DNA of 64,000 bases from Zhongshania sp. (GTDB lineage: Bacteria; Pseudomonadota; Gammaproteobacteria; Pseudomonadales; Spongiibacteraceae): assembly GCF_029212375.1 (NCBI RefSeq), contig NZ_JARGNU010000010.1:1-64000 (forward strand), in the 5' to 3' direction. This document shows positions 1-5,980 of this stretch, one piece after another. The translations under genes and the position numbers were made by a program. The notes beneath the pieces were generated by a model. It was not told the DNA's origin, searched no databases, and saw only the letters and a list, made by a program, of their open reading frames with translations. Each line of letters begins with the position of its first letter. The first letter of the stretch is position 1.

Positions 1-40
1 AGAATTCAGCAATGGCCTGGCCTATAGGTATTTTTCTACA

Positions 41-124
41 GCCTGAACGCCGCCAACAGGCGAGCATTTGTAGTGGAGCCGAAGGCGCAACGGAAAATGG
101 GTCGCACTGCCAGCCTTGTTAAGC
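41..124 (-). repeat. attC-like integron recombination site
   Basis: Read on the minus strand, the site opens with GCTTAAC (an RYYYAAC core, overlapping the stop codon of the DUF2750 gene) followed by AAGGC. It closes with GGCGTTCAGGC, one base away from a GTTRRRY-type core. The two halves are imperfect inverted repeats: the arms near GCGACCCATTT and AAATGCTCGC pair around a GC-rich middle. Overlap of the first core with a stop codon, about 84 bp in length and an imperfect dyad are the usual marks of an integron cassette attC. I see this directly; activity as a recombination site is inference. Confidence 0.7.
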
Positions 125-487
125 ATTTTTCGCACCTTTAATTTGAAATTCGATAGCAGCTTTAACGGTTGAAGGTTCAACATCATAGCCTACAGCTTTA
201 TCGCCGCTCCAGTTCACGCCCACCAATAAACCGTCCTTCTCCAAGCCAGCAAGCCACTTAGTTCGAAACACTTCCCACGAAAGCTCAAAAATCACAAATC
301 CTAAGTATGCATCTACGTTAGCTACAATCTTCTGGGCTCTTGACCGCGAAGACCAGAATGGCATGGTTCTCTTTACGTTGTCCCCCAACGGAGCGGGAAC
401 GCCCGCATCATCTTTGATGCCAAAAATGACTAAATTTTTAGCAACATCTTTATAAAAGGCATCTGCATGTAGTGACGATTTACTCAT
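119..487 (-). CDS. DUF2750 family protein (integron cassette gene)
   Basis: A 122-residue soluble protein. It carries the pattern I associate with DUF2750 (PF11042): a central MPFWSSRSRAQ stretch (the family's PxW-S-R-A signature), then an ELSWEVFRTKWLAGLEKDGLLVGVNW segment split over residues of about 67-95, and a C-terminal DVEPSTV. The function of this family is unknown, and it is common in gene cassettes. The stop codon lies inside the attC-like core at 118-124. The start is 13 nt downstream of a GTTAAGC core at 500-506, so the gene fills one cassette. The ribosome site is weak (GAGAAG close to the ATG). It has no signal peptide or membrane segment. Confidence 0.72.
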   Translation of the reverse strand: MSKSSLHADAFYKDVAKNLVIFGIKDDAGVPAPLGDNVKRTMPFWSSRSRAQKIVANVDAYLGFVIFELSWEVFRTKWLAGLEKDGLLVGVNWSGDKAVGYDVEPSTVKAAIEFQIKGAKNA

Positions 488-499
488 AACTTCTCATGA

Positions 500-506
500 T
501 GCTTAA
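500..506 (-). repeat. GTTRRRY core site, 5' boundary of the DUF2750 cassette
   Basis: On the minus strand this heptamer reads GTTAAGC, a perfect GTTRRRY integron core, 13 nt before the DUF2750 start codon. With the site at 41-124 it would define a cassette of about 460 bp. The sequence just upstream (higher coordinates) does not form a canonical attC, so the neighbouring site is degenerate or of another kind. Confidence 0.55.
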
Positions 507-554
507 CAGTATGGACTTCCCTTCGTTTACTAGGCAAATTGATGATCTGAAAAT

Positions 555-624
555 CAGAGACTGACCGCTATTGTGACGCTAGAGCCATCCACATTGCGCA
601 TGTAAGCGGCCACTTCCTGATCTG
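555..624. repeat. Inter-gene repeat, copy A
   Basis: One of four related segments between the accessory genes. It holds the shared core GACTGACCGCTATTGTGACG followed by CTAGAGCC, and ends at CCTGATCTGG, which it shares with copy C at 2091-2160. CCGCT and AGCGG form an inverted pair inside. On the minus strand it can be read as a short open stretch ending in VTIAVSL-stop, similar to the other copies. I do not recognise the element. Confidence 0.6.
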
Positions 625-725
625 GTAATTAAGCGGACGTTCAATCATGACGTCAATTGATCGAAAGCGGAGGTTTGGAAGTAACAGTATTTCGTTATTA
701 GGGGATATTTCTACCGTTTTAGGCT

Positions 726-992
726 TTACTCATAGTGAGTCCATAGCCTCAATACTTTGATCGCTTTTTCCTCTTCCAACACTTGGTATACCAAGCGATG
801 CTGGATGTTTATTCGGCGAGAATAGGCGCCCGCTAAATCCCCAATTAATTTTTCATAGGGAGGAGGATTTTGATACGGGTTCCTTTCGACAATTTTCAGC
901 AGCTCCTGAGCCTTATCCTTTAGCCCGGACGACGCTAGTTTTCGCGCATCTTTTTGAGCCTGTTTAGTGAAATAAAGCGTCCAGCTCACCAA
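726..992 (-). CDS. yoeB: YoeB-type mRNA interferase toxin
   Basis: An 88-residue RelE/YoeB-family toxin. In this family it binds the ribosomal A site and cuts mRNA at the second or third codon position. The family pattern is clear: W-x-L-x-F-T-KQAQKDARKL at the N-terminus, NPYQNPPPYEKL in the middle, SRRINIQHRLVYQV and a C-terminal RLWTHYE that supplies the conserved His-Tyr pair. It is translated after the antitoxin gene and overlaps it by 7 nt, which gives the usual antitoxin-first operon. It lies in the accessory island beside a repeat copy at 555-624. The catalytic residues appear intact, so it is probably active unless neutralised. Confidence 0.9.
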   Translation of the reverse strand: MVSWTLYFTKQAQKDARKLASSGLKDKAQELLKIVERNPYQNPPPYEKLIGDLAGAYSRRINIQHRLVYQVLEEEKAIKVLRLWTHYE

Positions 993-1228
993 TCAAGGCT
1001 CTTACTACACTTGTCGAGTTCGACGTCCATACCTTCTCGGATAGATTCGCGCATACTGGGAATGGAGAGCAGATGAAGTGTCTCATTGACGGCATTCCAG
1101 TCGTCTTCCGACAGCAAAACTGCGTTGCCCCTCTTACCAGTAATAATAATAGGTTGGTGACTTGTAGACGTTTCATCTATCAGCGCGTAAAGCTTGGAAC
1201 GAGCTTCTGTGGCATTAAGTGTGGTCAT
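986..1228 (-). CDS. yefM: YefM antitoxin (Phd/YefM family)
   Basis: An 80-residue antitoxin of the Phd/YefM family (PF02604). The N-terminal DNA-binding part starts TTLNATEARSKLYALID and continues with PIIITGKRGNAVLLSEDDW, typical of YefM. The C-terminal tail should wrap the YoeB toxin. I chose the ATG at 1226-1228 because GGAGG sits just before it; a longer reading from 1240 would put that site inside the gene. It overlaps yoeB by 7 nt. The complex probably represses its own promoter through the CGTACG palindromes at 1249-1300. Confidence 0.9.
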   Translation of the reverse strand: MTTLNATEARSKLYALIDETSTSHQPIIITGKRGNAVLLSEDDWNAVNETLHLLSIPSMRESIREGMDVELDKCSKSLDW

Positions 1229-1248
1229 AGCTTCCTCCATATGGTCGA

Positions 1249-1300
1249 AGCGTACGCCGTTACGTACGCAGCGTCAATCCGACCTATCGTTCCGCGTACG
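1249..1300 (-). promoter_or_regulatory. yefM-yoeB promoter with paired palindromic operator
   Basis: On the minus strand TTGACG (1272-1277), a 17-nt spacer and TACGCT (1249-1254) form a sigma-70-like promoter 20 nt before the start codon. CGTACG palindromes lie at 1251-1256, 1263-1268 and 1295-1300. The first two are 12 bp apart centre to centre and overlap the -10 and spacer. The E. coli yefM-yoeB operator has two TGTACA-core palindromes with the same 12-bp spacing (established knowledge), so this is probably the autoregulatory operator with a changed core. Confidence 0.65.
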
Positions 1301-1848
1301 ACCGAGACGTCAGGGAATGCCTGCTTTGTATATGTATTAGAGCATTTCGAATGACTGTTATTGTGACGCTAGAGCCTTTTATATCACTGCTAAGTCTGTA
1401 TTTGGATTGAAAGATGCTTCGGTGACTATCCATTCAGCGTTAGATGTCTTCAAAGTGCTAGGTCTCTGGCGCCTGAACAAGCTTGTTCAGCGCTGCGCAC
1501 CGATCCTCTCTTATATGGCTTCGCAGTAACGCTCTGGATGGTTGTATCCATCTAGGCATGTTGATTGTGTGCTGTTACTTTAATCTTTCTGTGTAGGTTT
1601 CAAAAATGAGGTTTGCGCTCAGGCCAGTGACTTTAGTCTTACCCTAACTTTGAGTATAATTGTCGGTGGTTCGATATACGCACTTGGAGAAATAGAGGGT
1701 ATTTTGCACTTCTATATGGCAAAAAGGCAGGAGTGGCCAATCTGCTACCTTACGGTGGCCTAGAGCTTACCGCTGGGTGGGATCAAAGTCAGTCCACACA
1801 GTGTTTGGTGACGCTAGCGATCGGTTATAGGGGGGGATAAAAAAAGAA
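1301..1848. other. Long non-coding stretch in the accessory island
   Basis: No convincing gene on either strand. It holds repeat copy B near its left end (1351-1376) and a fragment of the same repeat, TTGGTGACGCTAG, at 1805-1817. The short ORFs here lack a recognisable family and a good ribosome site. The stretch may be a decayed cassette. Confidence 0.5.
1351..1376. repeat. Inter-gene repeat, copy B (short)
   Basis: A short copy of the island repeat: ATGACTGTTATTGTGACG followed by CTAGAGCC. From TATTGTGACG to AGAGCC it is identical to copy A, then diverges. It lies upstream of yefM when read in the minus direction. Confidence 0.55.
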
Positions 1849-2073
1849 ATGACGCCGTATATATTACTACTGAGTACGCTGATTTTTATTTTTTCATCGA
1901 TTGGACTGCTGAGAAATGTCAATGAAAATAAAGATACAGTGTTTAAGATCATGGGGCCATTTGCATTTTTTATCCCAGGGGTTCTAACTCGAAATGGGAA
2001 TTTTTTTTTGGTAATTGCGATTACTTCTGTTATGACCGCTATTTACTGTTTTTCTTTGTTGGAAAGTTTATAA
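1849..2073 (+). CDS. Small putative membrane protein
   Basis: A 74-residue ORF with two or three hydrophobic segments: residues about 3-20 (ILLLSTLIFIFSSIGLL), 35-47 (MGPFAFFIPGVL) and 53-70 (FFLVIAITSVMTAIYCFSL), separated by a short charged stretch RNVNENKD. I do not recognise a family. A G-rich GGGGGGA run precedes the start at a rather long distance. It is the only accessory ORF on the plus strand, opposite to all its neighbours. It is AT-rich. It could be an inverted cassette gene or a chance ORF; expression is not shown. Confidence 0.4.
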   Translation: MTPYILLLSTLIFIFSSIGLLRNVNENKDTVFKIMGPFAFFIPGVLTRNGNFFLVIAITSVMTAIYCFSLLESL

Positions 2074-2090
2074 AGTAACGAAAATGAAAT

Positions 2091-2160
2091 CAGCGACTGA
2101 CCGCTGTTGTGACACAAGAGCCAAGCACACCAAGTATCTGAGCGGCATTTCCTGATCTGG
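2091..2160. repeat. Inter-gene repeat, copy C
   Basis: Shares CAGCGACTGACCGCTGTTGT, GAGCCA and CCTGATCTGG with copy A, with a one-base length difference between. It again contains the CCGCT/AGCGG inverted pair, plus an inner TTGTGACACAA dyad. It starts about 40 nt past the brnA stop codon (minus direction). Confidence 0.6.
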
Positions 2161-2203
2161 CGACAAACGGGCAAAACGAATTCAAGCAACTTATTACCAG
2201 TCT

Positions 2204-2413
2204 TTACTGCCACTTCATCGTAAGGTCTTTATGCGACTGCGCGCAGTCACGCAGATAAAGATTTATTAGGCTTTGATAGGGTACACCCTTGTCCTCCGCC
2301 AAGCCTTTAAAATACTCGATCGTATCTTCATCAAGTCGGATGGTTACCTGCTTTTTTAGCTTTTTGGCGTAGGGGTTTGGTTTGGACTTCGAGAAATCAT
2401 AGCTGTCACGCAT
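2204..2413 (-). CDS. brnA: BrnA-type antitoxin
   Basis: A 69-residue antitoxin of the BrnA family (DUF4415/COG3514). It has an N-terminal toxin-binding region (YDFSKSKPNPYAKKLKK) and a ribbon-helix-helix DNA-binding part (QVTIRLDEDTIEYFKGLAEDKG, then YQSLINLYLRDCA). The start at 2413 is chosen because GAGGG lies at the right distance. It overlaps brnT by 8 nt. Toxin-first order is the known brnTA layout. The RHH dimer in complex with BrnT should repress the promoter at 2706-2733. Confidence 0.88.
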   Translation of the reverse strand: MRDSYDFSKSKPNPYAKKLKKQVTIRLDEDTIEYFKGLAEDKGVPYQSLINLYLRDCAQSHKDLTMKWQ

Positions 2414-2699
2414 TTTTAGCACCCTCATATACTTTTCGTTCTGTTTTGTCTGCCTTTCGAGCGGAGATAATACGAATAAATTCGCCCTCTCTTACACAGT
2501 GACAGACGACCAATAGACGAGAATTGATACTCGTGCCAAGCAAGATGAATCGATCTTCGGTTTCTGAATGGTCTGGATCTGCGATAAGGCGGGCGAACTC
2601 GTCAGTAAACACGGTTTTAGCCTCATCGAATGAGATGCCGTGCTTTTTAACATTAGAGGCATCCTTACTAGGATCCCATTCAAATCGTAGATGAGCCAT
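2406..2699 (-). CDS. brnT: BrnT-type ribonuclease toxin
   Basis: A 97-residue toxin of the BrnT family (DUF497/COG2929), a RelE-fold ribonuclease that slows translation. Typical marks are RFEWDPSKDASNVKKHGISFDEA at the N-terminus (family consensus WDPxKxxxNxxKHG-F-E-A), FTDEFAR, DRFILLGTS, LLVVCHCVREGEFIRIISARKA and a final ER-x-YE. Key basic and acidic residues appear present. It is the first gene of brnTA. Its start codon lies only 6 nt after the predicted -10 box, so the mRNA may be leaderless. Confidence 0.9.
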   Translation of the reverse strand: MAHLRFEWDPSKDASNVKKHGISFDEAKTVFTDEFARLIADPDHSETEDRFILLGTSINSRLLVVCHCVREGEFIRIISARKADKTERKVYEGAKNA

Positions 2700-2705
2700 G
2701 CCCTA

Positions 2706-2733
2706 ATTGTAACTACACTGTATTTACAGTCAA
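2706..2733 (-). promoter_or_regulatory. brnTA promoter with overlapping inverted repeats
   Basis: On the minus strand TTGACT (2728-2733), a 16-nt spacer and TACAAT (2706-2711) form a strong sigma-70-like promoter. A perfect inverted repeat ACTGTAAATACAGT (2717-2730) lies within it, and a second TGTA/TACA pair (2708-2717) adjoins. This fits an operator for the RHH antitoxin BrnA; the binding itself is inference. The expected transcription start falls on the A of the brnT ATG. Confidence 0.65.
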
Positions 2734-2776
2734 GAGCTTAGAACGATACTGTCCAAATGGCTTGACCATGTTAAAA

Positions 2777-2840
2777 CAGCGGCTGACTGTTTTTGTGACC
2801 TTAAAGCCAGACACATTACGCGCTAAGGCTGCATAGGGTT
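2777..2840. repeat. Inter-gene repeat, copy D (diverged)
   Basis: The most diverged copy: CAGCGGCTGACTGTTTTTGT then GACCTTAAAGCC and ACACATTACGCGC. On the minus strand its reading (AALARNVSGFKVTKTVS) aligns with that of copy A (AAYMRNVDGSSVTIAVS), so similarity is visible at the translated level too. It marks the right edge of the island before cobC. Confidence 0.5.
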
Positions 2841-2965
2841 CTAAATCAAATTCAAAATGACGGTGTTCAGGTAGCCGCAGTTATGCAAACTTAGCGGATA
2901 AATCCCCACTGTTGTTTAAGCCCTTGCGTCGGCAGACTCGTTTTTTATTAAGCGCTAAGCGCGCC

Positions 2966-3577
2966 TTAAAAATGGCTCGCCAACTGCACCCACGGCGCCT
3001 TGCCCGCTTGGTGGTAAATACGAAAACGACTTACGCCCGCATAGGGCACATTGATGCGGGTCATGGCGCCCATGGGCATGCCCAGAAAATGGCACATCAT
3101 TACCCGAATTACCGCGCCGTGCACCACCAGCAGCACCGACTTGCCCTGATGCTGTTCTACAACCGCATCTAGCTCAGCCGTAATACGTTGGCAAAAATCT
3201 GGCATGGCCTCGCCATTGGGCGGGCTCGCCTCGGCGGGTGATTCCCAAAATTCCGTCCACGCCTGAGGAAATTGCTTTTTGGCCTCTGCGTGAGGCAGGC
3301 CTTCCCAGTCGCCAAAATGCATTTCGCGGAGATTGCCCTGCACTGTTATTTTGGTGGCGCGCTGGGTAGATAAATCTTCTGCAAAGCGCAGGCAGCGCTG
3401 CAACGGCGAGCTAACAATGTGGTCCCAGTGCACTTCGCCCAAGGCCGCGACTTTGTCGCGCATTTGCTGCCAGCCTAAATCGCTTAGCGCCACATCGGTG
3501 CTACCGCGAAAAATTTCGCCGCCTTCGCAGGCGCCATGACGCAGTAAATCGATGTAGGTTTCTGTAACCTTGCTCAT
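2966..3577 (-). CDS. cobC: CobC-type alpha-ribazole phosphatase (histidine phosphatase family)
   Basis: A 203-residue histidine phosphatase. The RHG catalytic motif is in LLRHGACEGG near residue 13, followed by FRGSTDVALSDLGWQQM as in CobC/phosphoglycerate-mutase-like enzymes. Further marks are SSPLQRC, HFGDWEG and VVHGAVIR (second histidine). CobC removes the phosphate from alpha-ribazole phosphate or the cobalamin phosphate in nucleotide-loop assembly. It is the last gene of cobU-cobT-cobC, 36 nt after cobT, which supports the cobalamin role over a general phosphatase. The accessory island begins right after its stop. Confidence 0.88.
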   Translation of the reverse strand: MSKVTETYIDLLRHGACEGGEIFRGSTDVALSDLGWQQMRDKVAALGEVHWDHIVSSPLQRCLRFAEDLSTQRATKITVQGNLREMHFGDWEGLPHAEAKKQFPQAWTEFWESPAEASPPNGEAMPDFCQRITAELDAVVEQHQGKSVLLVVHGAVIRVMMCHFLGMPMGAMTRINVPYAGVSRFRIYHQAGKAPWVQLASHF

Positions 3578-3613
3578 TTATGATTCGCCATTAAATTTAA
3601 AAGCCGCCAACGC

Positions 3614-4660
3614 TTAATCGTTGCCGCGGCTTACACCGGCTTGTTCAAAGCTGGCCATTTCGATTTGCAAACGGCAGGCCGCTTGCATTATTGGCAATGC
3701 CAAAGCTGCGCCCGTGCCTTCGCCCAAACGCATATCCAATTGCAATAGTGGCTCGGCTTCTAGCTTGGTTAGTAAGCGGCTGTGGCCAGGCTCTGCTGAA
3801 CAGTGTGAAAAGAACAACCAGGGCCGAATTGAGGGGTTGATTTTTACTGCCGAAATAGCCGCTGCAGTGCAGATATAGCCGTCGACCAATACCACAATAC
3901 CGCGCTGAGCGGCGCGAATATAGGCGCCGGCCAAAGCATTAATTTCATAACCGCCAATGCGCCGCAGCACCTCAACGCCATTTTTCATATGGGGTAAATG
4001 ACGGGACATGGCGCGGGTGACAACGGCTGCTTTTTTCGCCAAAACCTGATCGCTAATACCCGTGCCACGGCCCACCATTGCAGTGGCCGACAGGCGAGTG
4101 TGTGCGACCGCCAAAGCCGCGGCGGCGGTGCTGTTGCCAATACCCATTTCGCCGCCAATAAACACATCGATGTCGCCAGCCTGATCAATAATATCGCGGC
4201 CCACGGCCAAGGCTTCTTCGCACTGTTCTAAAGACATGGCTTCGGTAACGCACATATTTTGGGTGCCCGCCCCCACCCGTAAGTCTTGCACATTGGGCAG
4301 GTCTTCTAACGCGTAAACCGTACCGACATTCACCACGGTAAAATCAATGCCCATCGACTTGGCCAAGACGCTAATAGCCGCGCCGCCATTGGCGAAATTG
4401 CGCACCATTTCCGAGGTAACCGTTTGCGGGTAGGCAGAGATGTCTTCGGTGGTAACGCCGTGGTCGCCAGCAAATACCGCAATTAAGGCCTTATTAGCGT
4501 GGGGCTCTAAGGTGCGTTGAATCGCCGACATTTGCACCGCAACATTTTCTAGGCGACCAAGGGCGCCGCGGGGTTTGGTTAAACTATTTTGCCGCGCAAT
4601 TGCTGCCGCCCGCATCTCTTCGTCGGCTTCCGGTGCCGCTTCCTCGTACCAATGACTCAT
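3614..4660 (-). CDS. cobT: Nicotinate-nucleotide-dimethylbenzimidazole phosphoribosyltransferase
   Basis: CobT transfers the phosphoribosyl group from nicotinate mononucleotide to 5,6-dimethylbenzimidazole and makes alpha-ribazole phosphate for the lower ligand of cobalamin. Its 348 residues match the family length. Visible motifs are QNSLTKPRGALGRLE, FAGDHGVTTEDISAYP, NFANGGAAISVLA, GEMGIGNSTAAAAL and GEGTGAALALP. AAGGGA precedes the ATG. It lies between cobU (10 nt upstream) and cobC, in a compact minus-strand operon. Confidence 0.95.
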   Translation of the reverse strand: MSHWYEEAAPEADEEMRAAAIARQNSLTKPRGALGRLENVAVQMSAIQRTLEPHANKALIAVFAGDHGVTTEDISAYPQTVTSEMVRNFANGGAAISVLAKSMGIDFTVVNVGTVYALEDLPNVQDLRVGAGTQNMCVTEAMSLEQCEEALAVGRDIIDQAGDIDVFIGGEMGIGNSTAAAALAVAHTRLSATAMVGRGTGISDQVLAKKAAVVTRAMSRHLPHMKNGVEVLRRIGGYEINALAGAYIRAAQRGIVVLVDGYICTAAAISAVKINPSIRPWLFFSHCSAEPGHSRLLTKLEAEPLLQLDMRLGEGTGAALALPIMQAACRLQIEMASFEQAGVSRGND

Positions 4661-4670
4661 ATCAATTCCC

Positions 4671-5192
4671 TTATGCCCTATTTTTTAAAATTTGTTCTAA
4701 GCCTGCGGTAACAAACACCACTCTATCCGCTATTGCGGCAATGTCTTGGTGCAAGCGCCCAGCCTCATCCACAAACCGGCGGGTCAGCGCCCCCAAGGGT
4801 ACTATACCCTGCCCCACTTCATTGCTGACTAACACAATATGGCCCGGCGCTGTTTGTAAGGTATGCAAGAATCGCCCCCTTACCTGCTGCCAGCTATCGT
4901 CATCTTCTTTGGCCAGCCAATTACTTAGCCACAAGGTTAGGCAGTCCACCAATATAGCTTTATCCGCAGCGGCGTGTTGGAGTATCGCTGCAGACAAGTC
5001 TTCTGGCGCCTCTACAGTACGCCAATCATCAGCTTGGCGCTGCTGTTGATGGTGGTTTATCCGCGCGGCCATCTCGGCATCACCTGGCGTTGCCGTAGCC
5101 ACATAAATGCGCTGCATATTGGCGGCGCGCACCCGCTGTTCGGCCAATCGGCTTTTCCCCGAGCGGGCGCCACCTAAATACAATTCCAGCAA
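4671..5192 (-). CDS. cobU: Adenosylcobinamide kinase / cobinamide-phosphate guanylyltransferase
   Basis: CobU/CobP phosphorylates adenosylcobinamide and transfers GMP to it, giving adenosylcobinamide-GDP. The P-loop GGARSGKSRLAEQ is near the N-terminus, YVATATPGDAEM follows, then DCLTLWLSNWL and VSNEVGQGIVP, all typical. I chose the TTG at 5190-5192 (protein LLELYLGGARSG...) because GGAG lies 7 nt before it. A GTG at 5223-5225 would add 11 residues but has no ribosome site. It is the first gene of cobU-cobT-cobC and divergent from the adenosyltransferase gene. The 97-nt gap between them shows no cobalamin riboswitch. Confidence 0.93.
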   Translation of the reverse strand: MLELYLGGARSGKSRLAEQRVRAANMQRIYVATATPGDAEMAARINHHQQQRQADDWRTVEAPEDLSAAILQHAAADKAILVDCLTLWLSNWLAKEDDDSWQQVRGRFLHTLQTAPGHIVLVSNEVGQGIVPLGALTRRFVDEAGRLHQDIAAIADRVVFVTAGLEQILKNRA

Positions 5193-5289
5193 GAGTAAAC
5201 TCCACAACAAGGCCGAGACTGCCACCGTTTAGCGATCTGACGTATAGTAAGCCGCATATTCTACAAGACTGGGCTTGATTGAGGGAAAT

Positions 5290-5844
5290 ATGGGACATCG
5301 ATTATCTAAGATTTACACGCGAACCGGCGATGACGGCACCACAGGGCTGGGCGATGGCTCACGTATAGACAAAGATCACTGCCGTATGGAAGGCATTGGC
5401 ACCATCGACGAAGTGAACTCTATTATCGGTTTACTTATGGCTGAGCTACCCCCAGCAGACCCCTACTCGCCCTTACTAGCCCGCATTCAACACGATTTAT
5501 TTGATTTGGGCGGCGAGCTGGCGGTACCGGGTTACACCATGATTAGCCCCGAGCGTATTGATGAATTAGAGACTAGCCTCGACCAATTAAACGCCGACTT
5601 ACCTCCGCTAAAAAACTTTATTCTGCCTGGTGGCAGCAAAGCCGCCGCGCTCTGCCATATGGCCCGCTCGGTGTGTCGCCGCGCCGAACGCTGCGTGGTG
5701 GCATTGAGCAAAACCGATGACGTTAATGCGACAGGACGCAAGTATTTAAACCGCTTGTCGGATTTTTTGTTTGTGATGGCGCGCTTGCTGGCACTGCGCG
5801 ATGGTGGTCAGGAAGTATTGTGGGTGCAGGCGGATAAGCGCTAA
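5290..5844 (+). CDS. PduO-type ATP:cob(I)alamin adenosyltransferase
   Basis: It transfers the 5'-deoxyadenosyl group of ATP to cob(I)alamin or a precursor. The 184-residue protein starts MGHRLSKIYTRTGDDGTTGL, the N-terminal ATP-binding signature of the PduO/MMAB type. It continues with GTIDEVNSIIGL, FILPGGSKAAALCHMARSVCRRAER and LNRLSDFLFVMAR. The ATG at 5290 has GAGGGA in front; an upstream in-frame TTG (5275) is less likely. It is divergent from cobU, so both sides probably share control. The symbol may be pduO- or cobO-like; the fold is clearly PduO rather than CobA/BtuR. Confidence 0.93.
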   Translation: MGHRLSKIYTRTGDDGTTGLGDGSRIDKDHCRMEGIGTIDEVNSIIGLLMAELPPADPYSPLLARIQHDLFDLGGELAVPGYTMISPERIDELETSLDQLNADLPPLKNFILPGGSKAAALCHMARSVCRRAERCVVALSKTDDVNATGRKYLNRLSDFLFVMARLLALRDGGQEVLWVQADKR

Positions 5845-5850
5845 TAGATA

Positions 5851-5977
5851 CGTCGGAGGTCTGGTGTCAGACGTCGGACAAGCGCTTGGCCCCTACTTTT
5901 AAGCTCGGACTTTGTTGCTTCTAAATAAGCGCAGCGCATGCCCTTAAGCATCCGACATCAGCCCCCCGACGCCAGAC
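5851..5977. repeat. Inverted repeat and hairpins between convergent genes
   Basis: GTCTGGTGTC (5859-5868) and GACGCCAGAC (5968-5977) are inverted copies with one mismatch. The left arm also makes its own hairpin, GTCTG-GTGT-CAGAC. GTCGGA (5873-5878) and TCCGAC (5951-5956) are a second inverted pair inside. It fills the gap between the convergent adenosyltransferase and kinase genes. It looks like a palindromic intergenic repeat that may act as a terminator, though no T tract is present. Confidence 0.45.
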
Positions 5978-5980
5978 TAT

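Noticed and set aside
1073-1354. A 93-codon plus-strand frame over yefM
   Set aside because: It is antisense to the antitoxin gene and its operator, which are well supported.
1767-1952. A 61-codon minus-strand frame overlapping the small membrane ORF
   Set aside because: No ribosome site or family pattern; it is antisense to a slightly better candidate.
2941-2966. A terminator after cobC from GCGC-TTA-GCGC
   Set aside because: On the cobC strand the stem is followed by A residues, not T residues.
5193-5289. A cobalamin riboswitch between cobU and the adenosyltransferase gene
   Set aside because: The gap is too short and I see no B12-box-like sequence.
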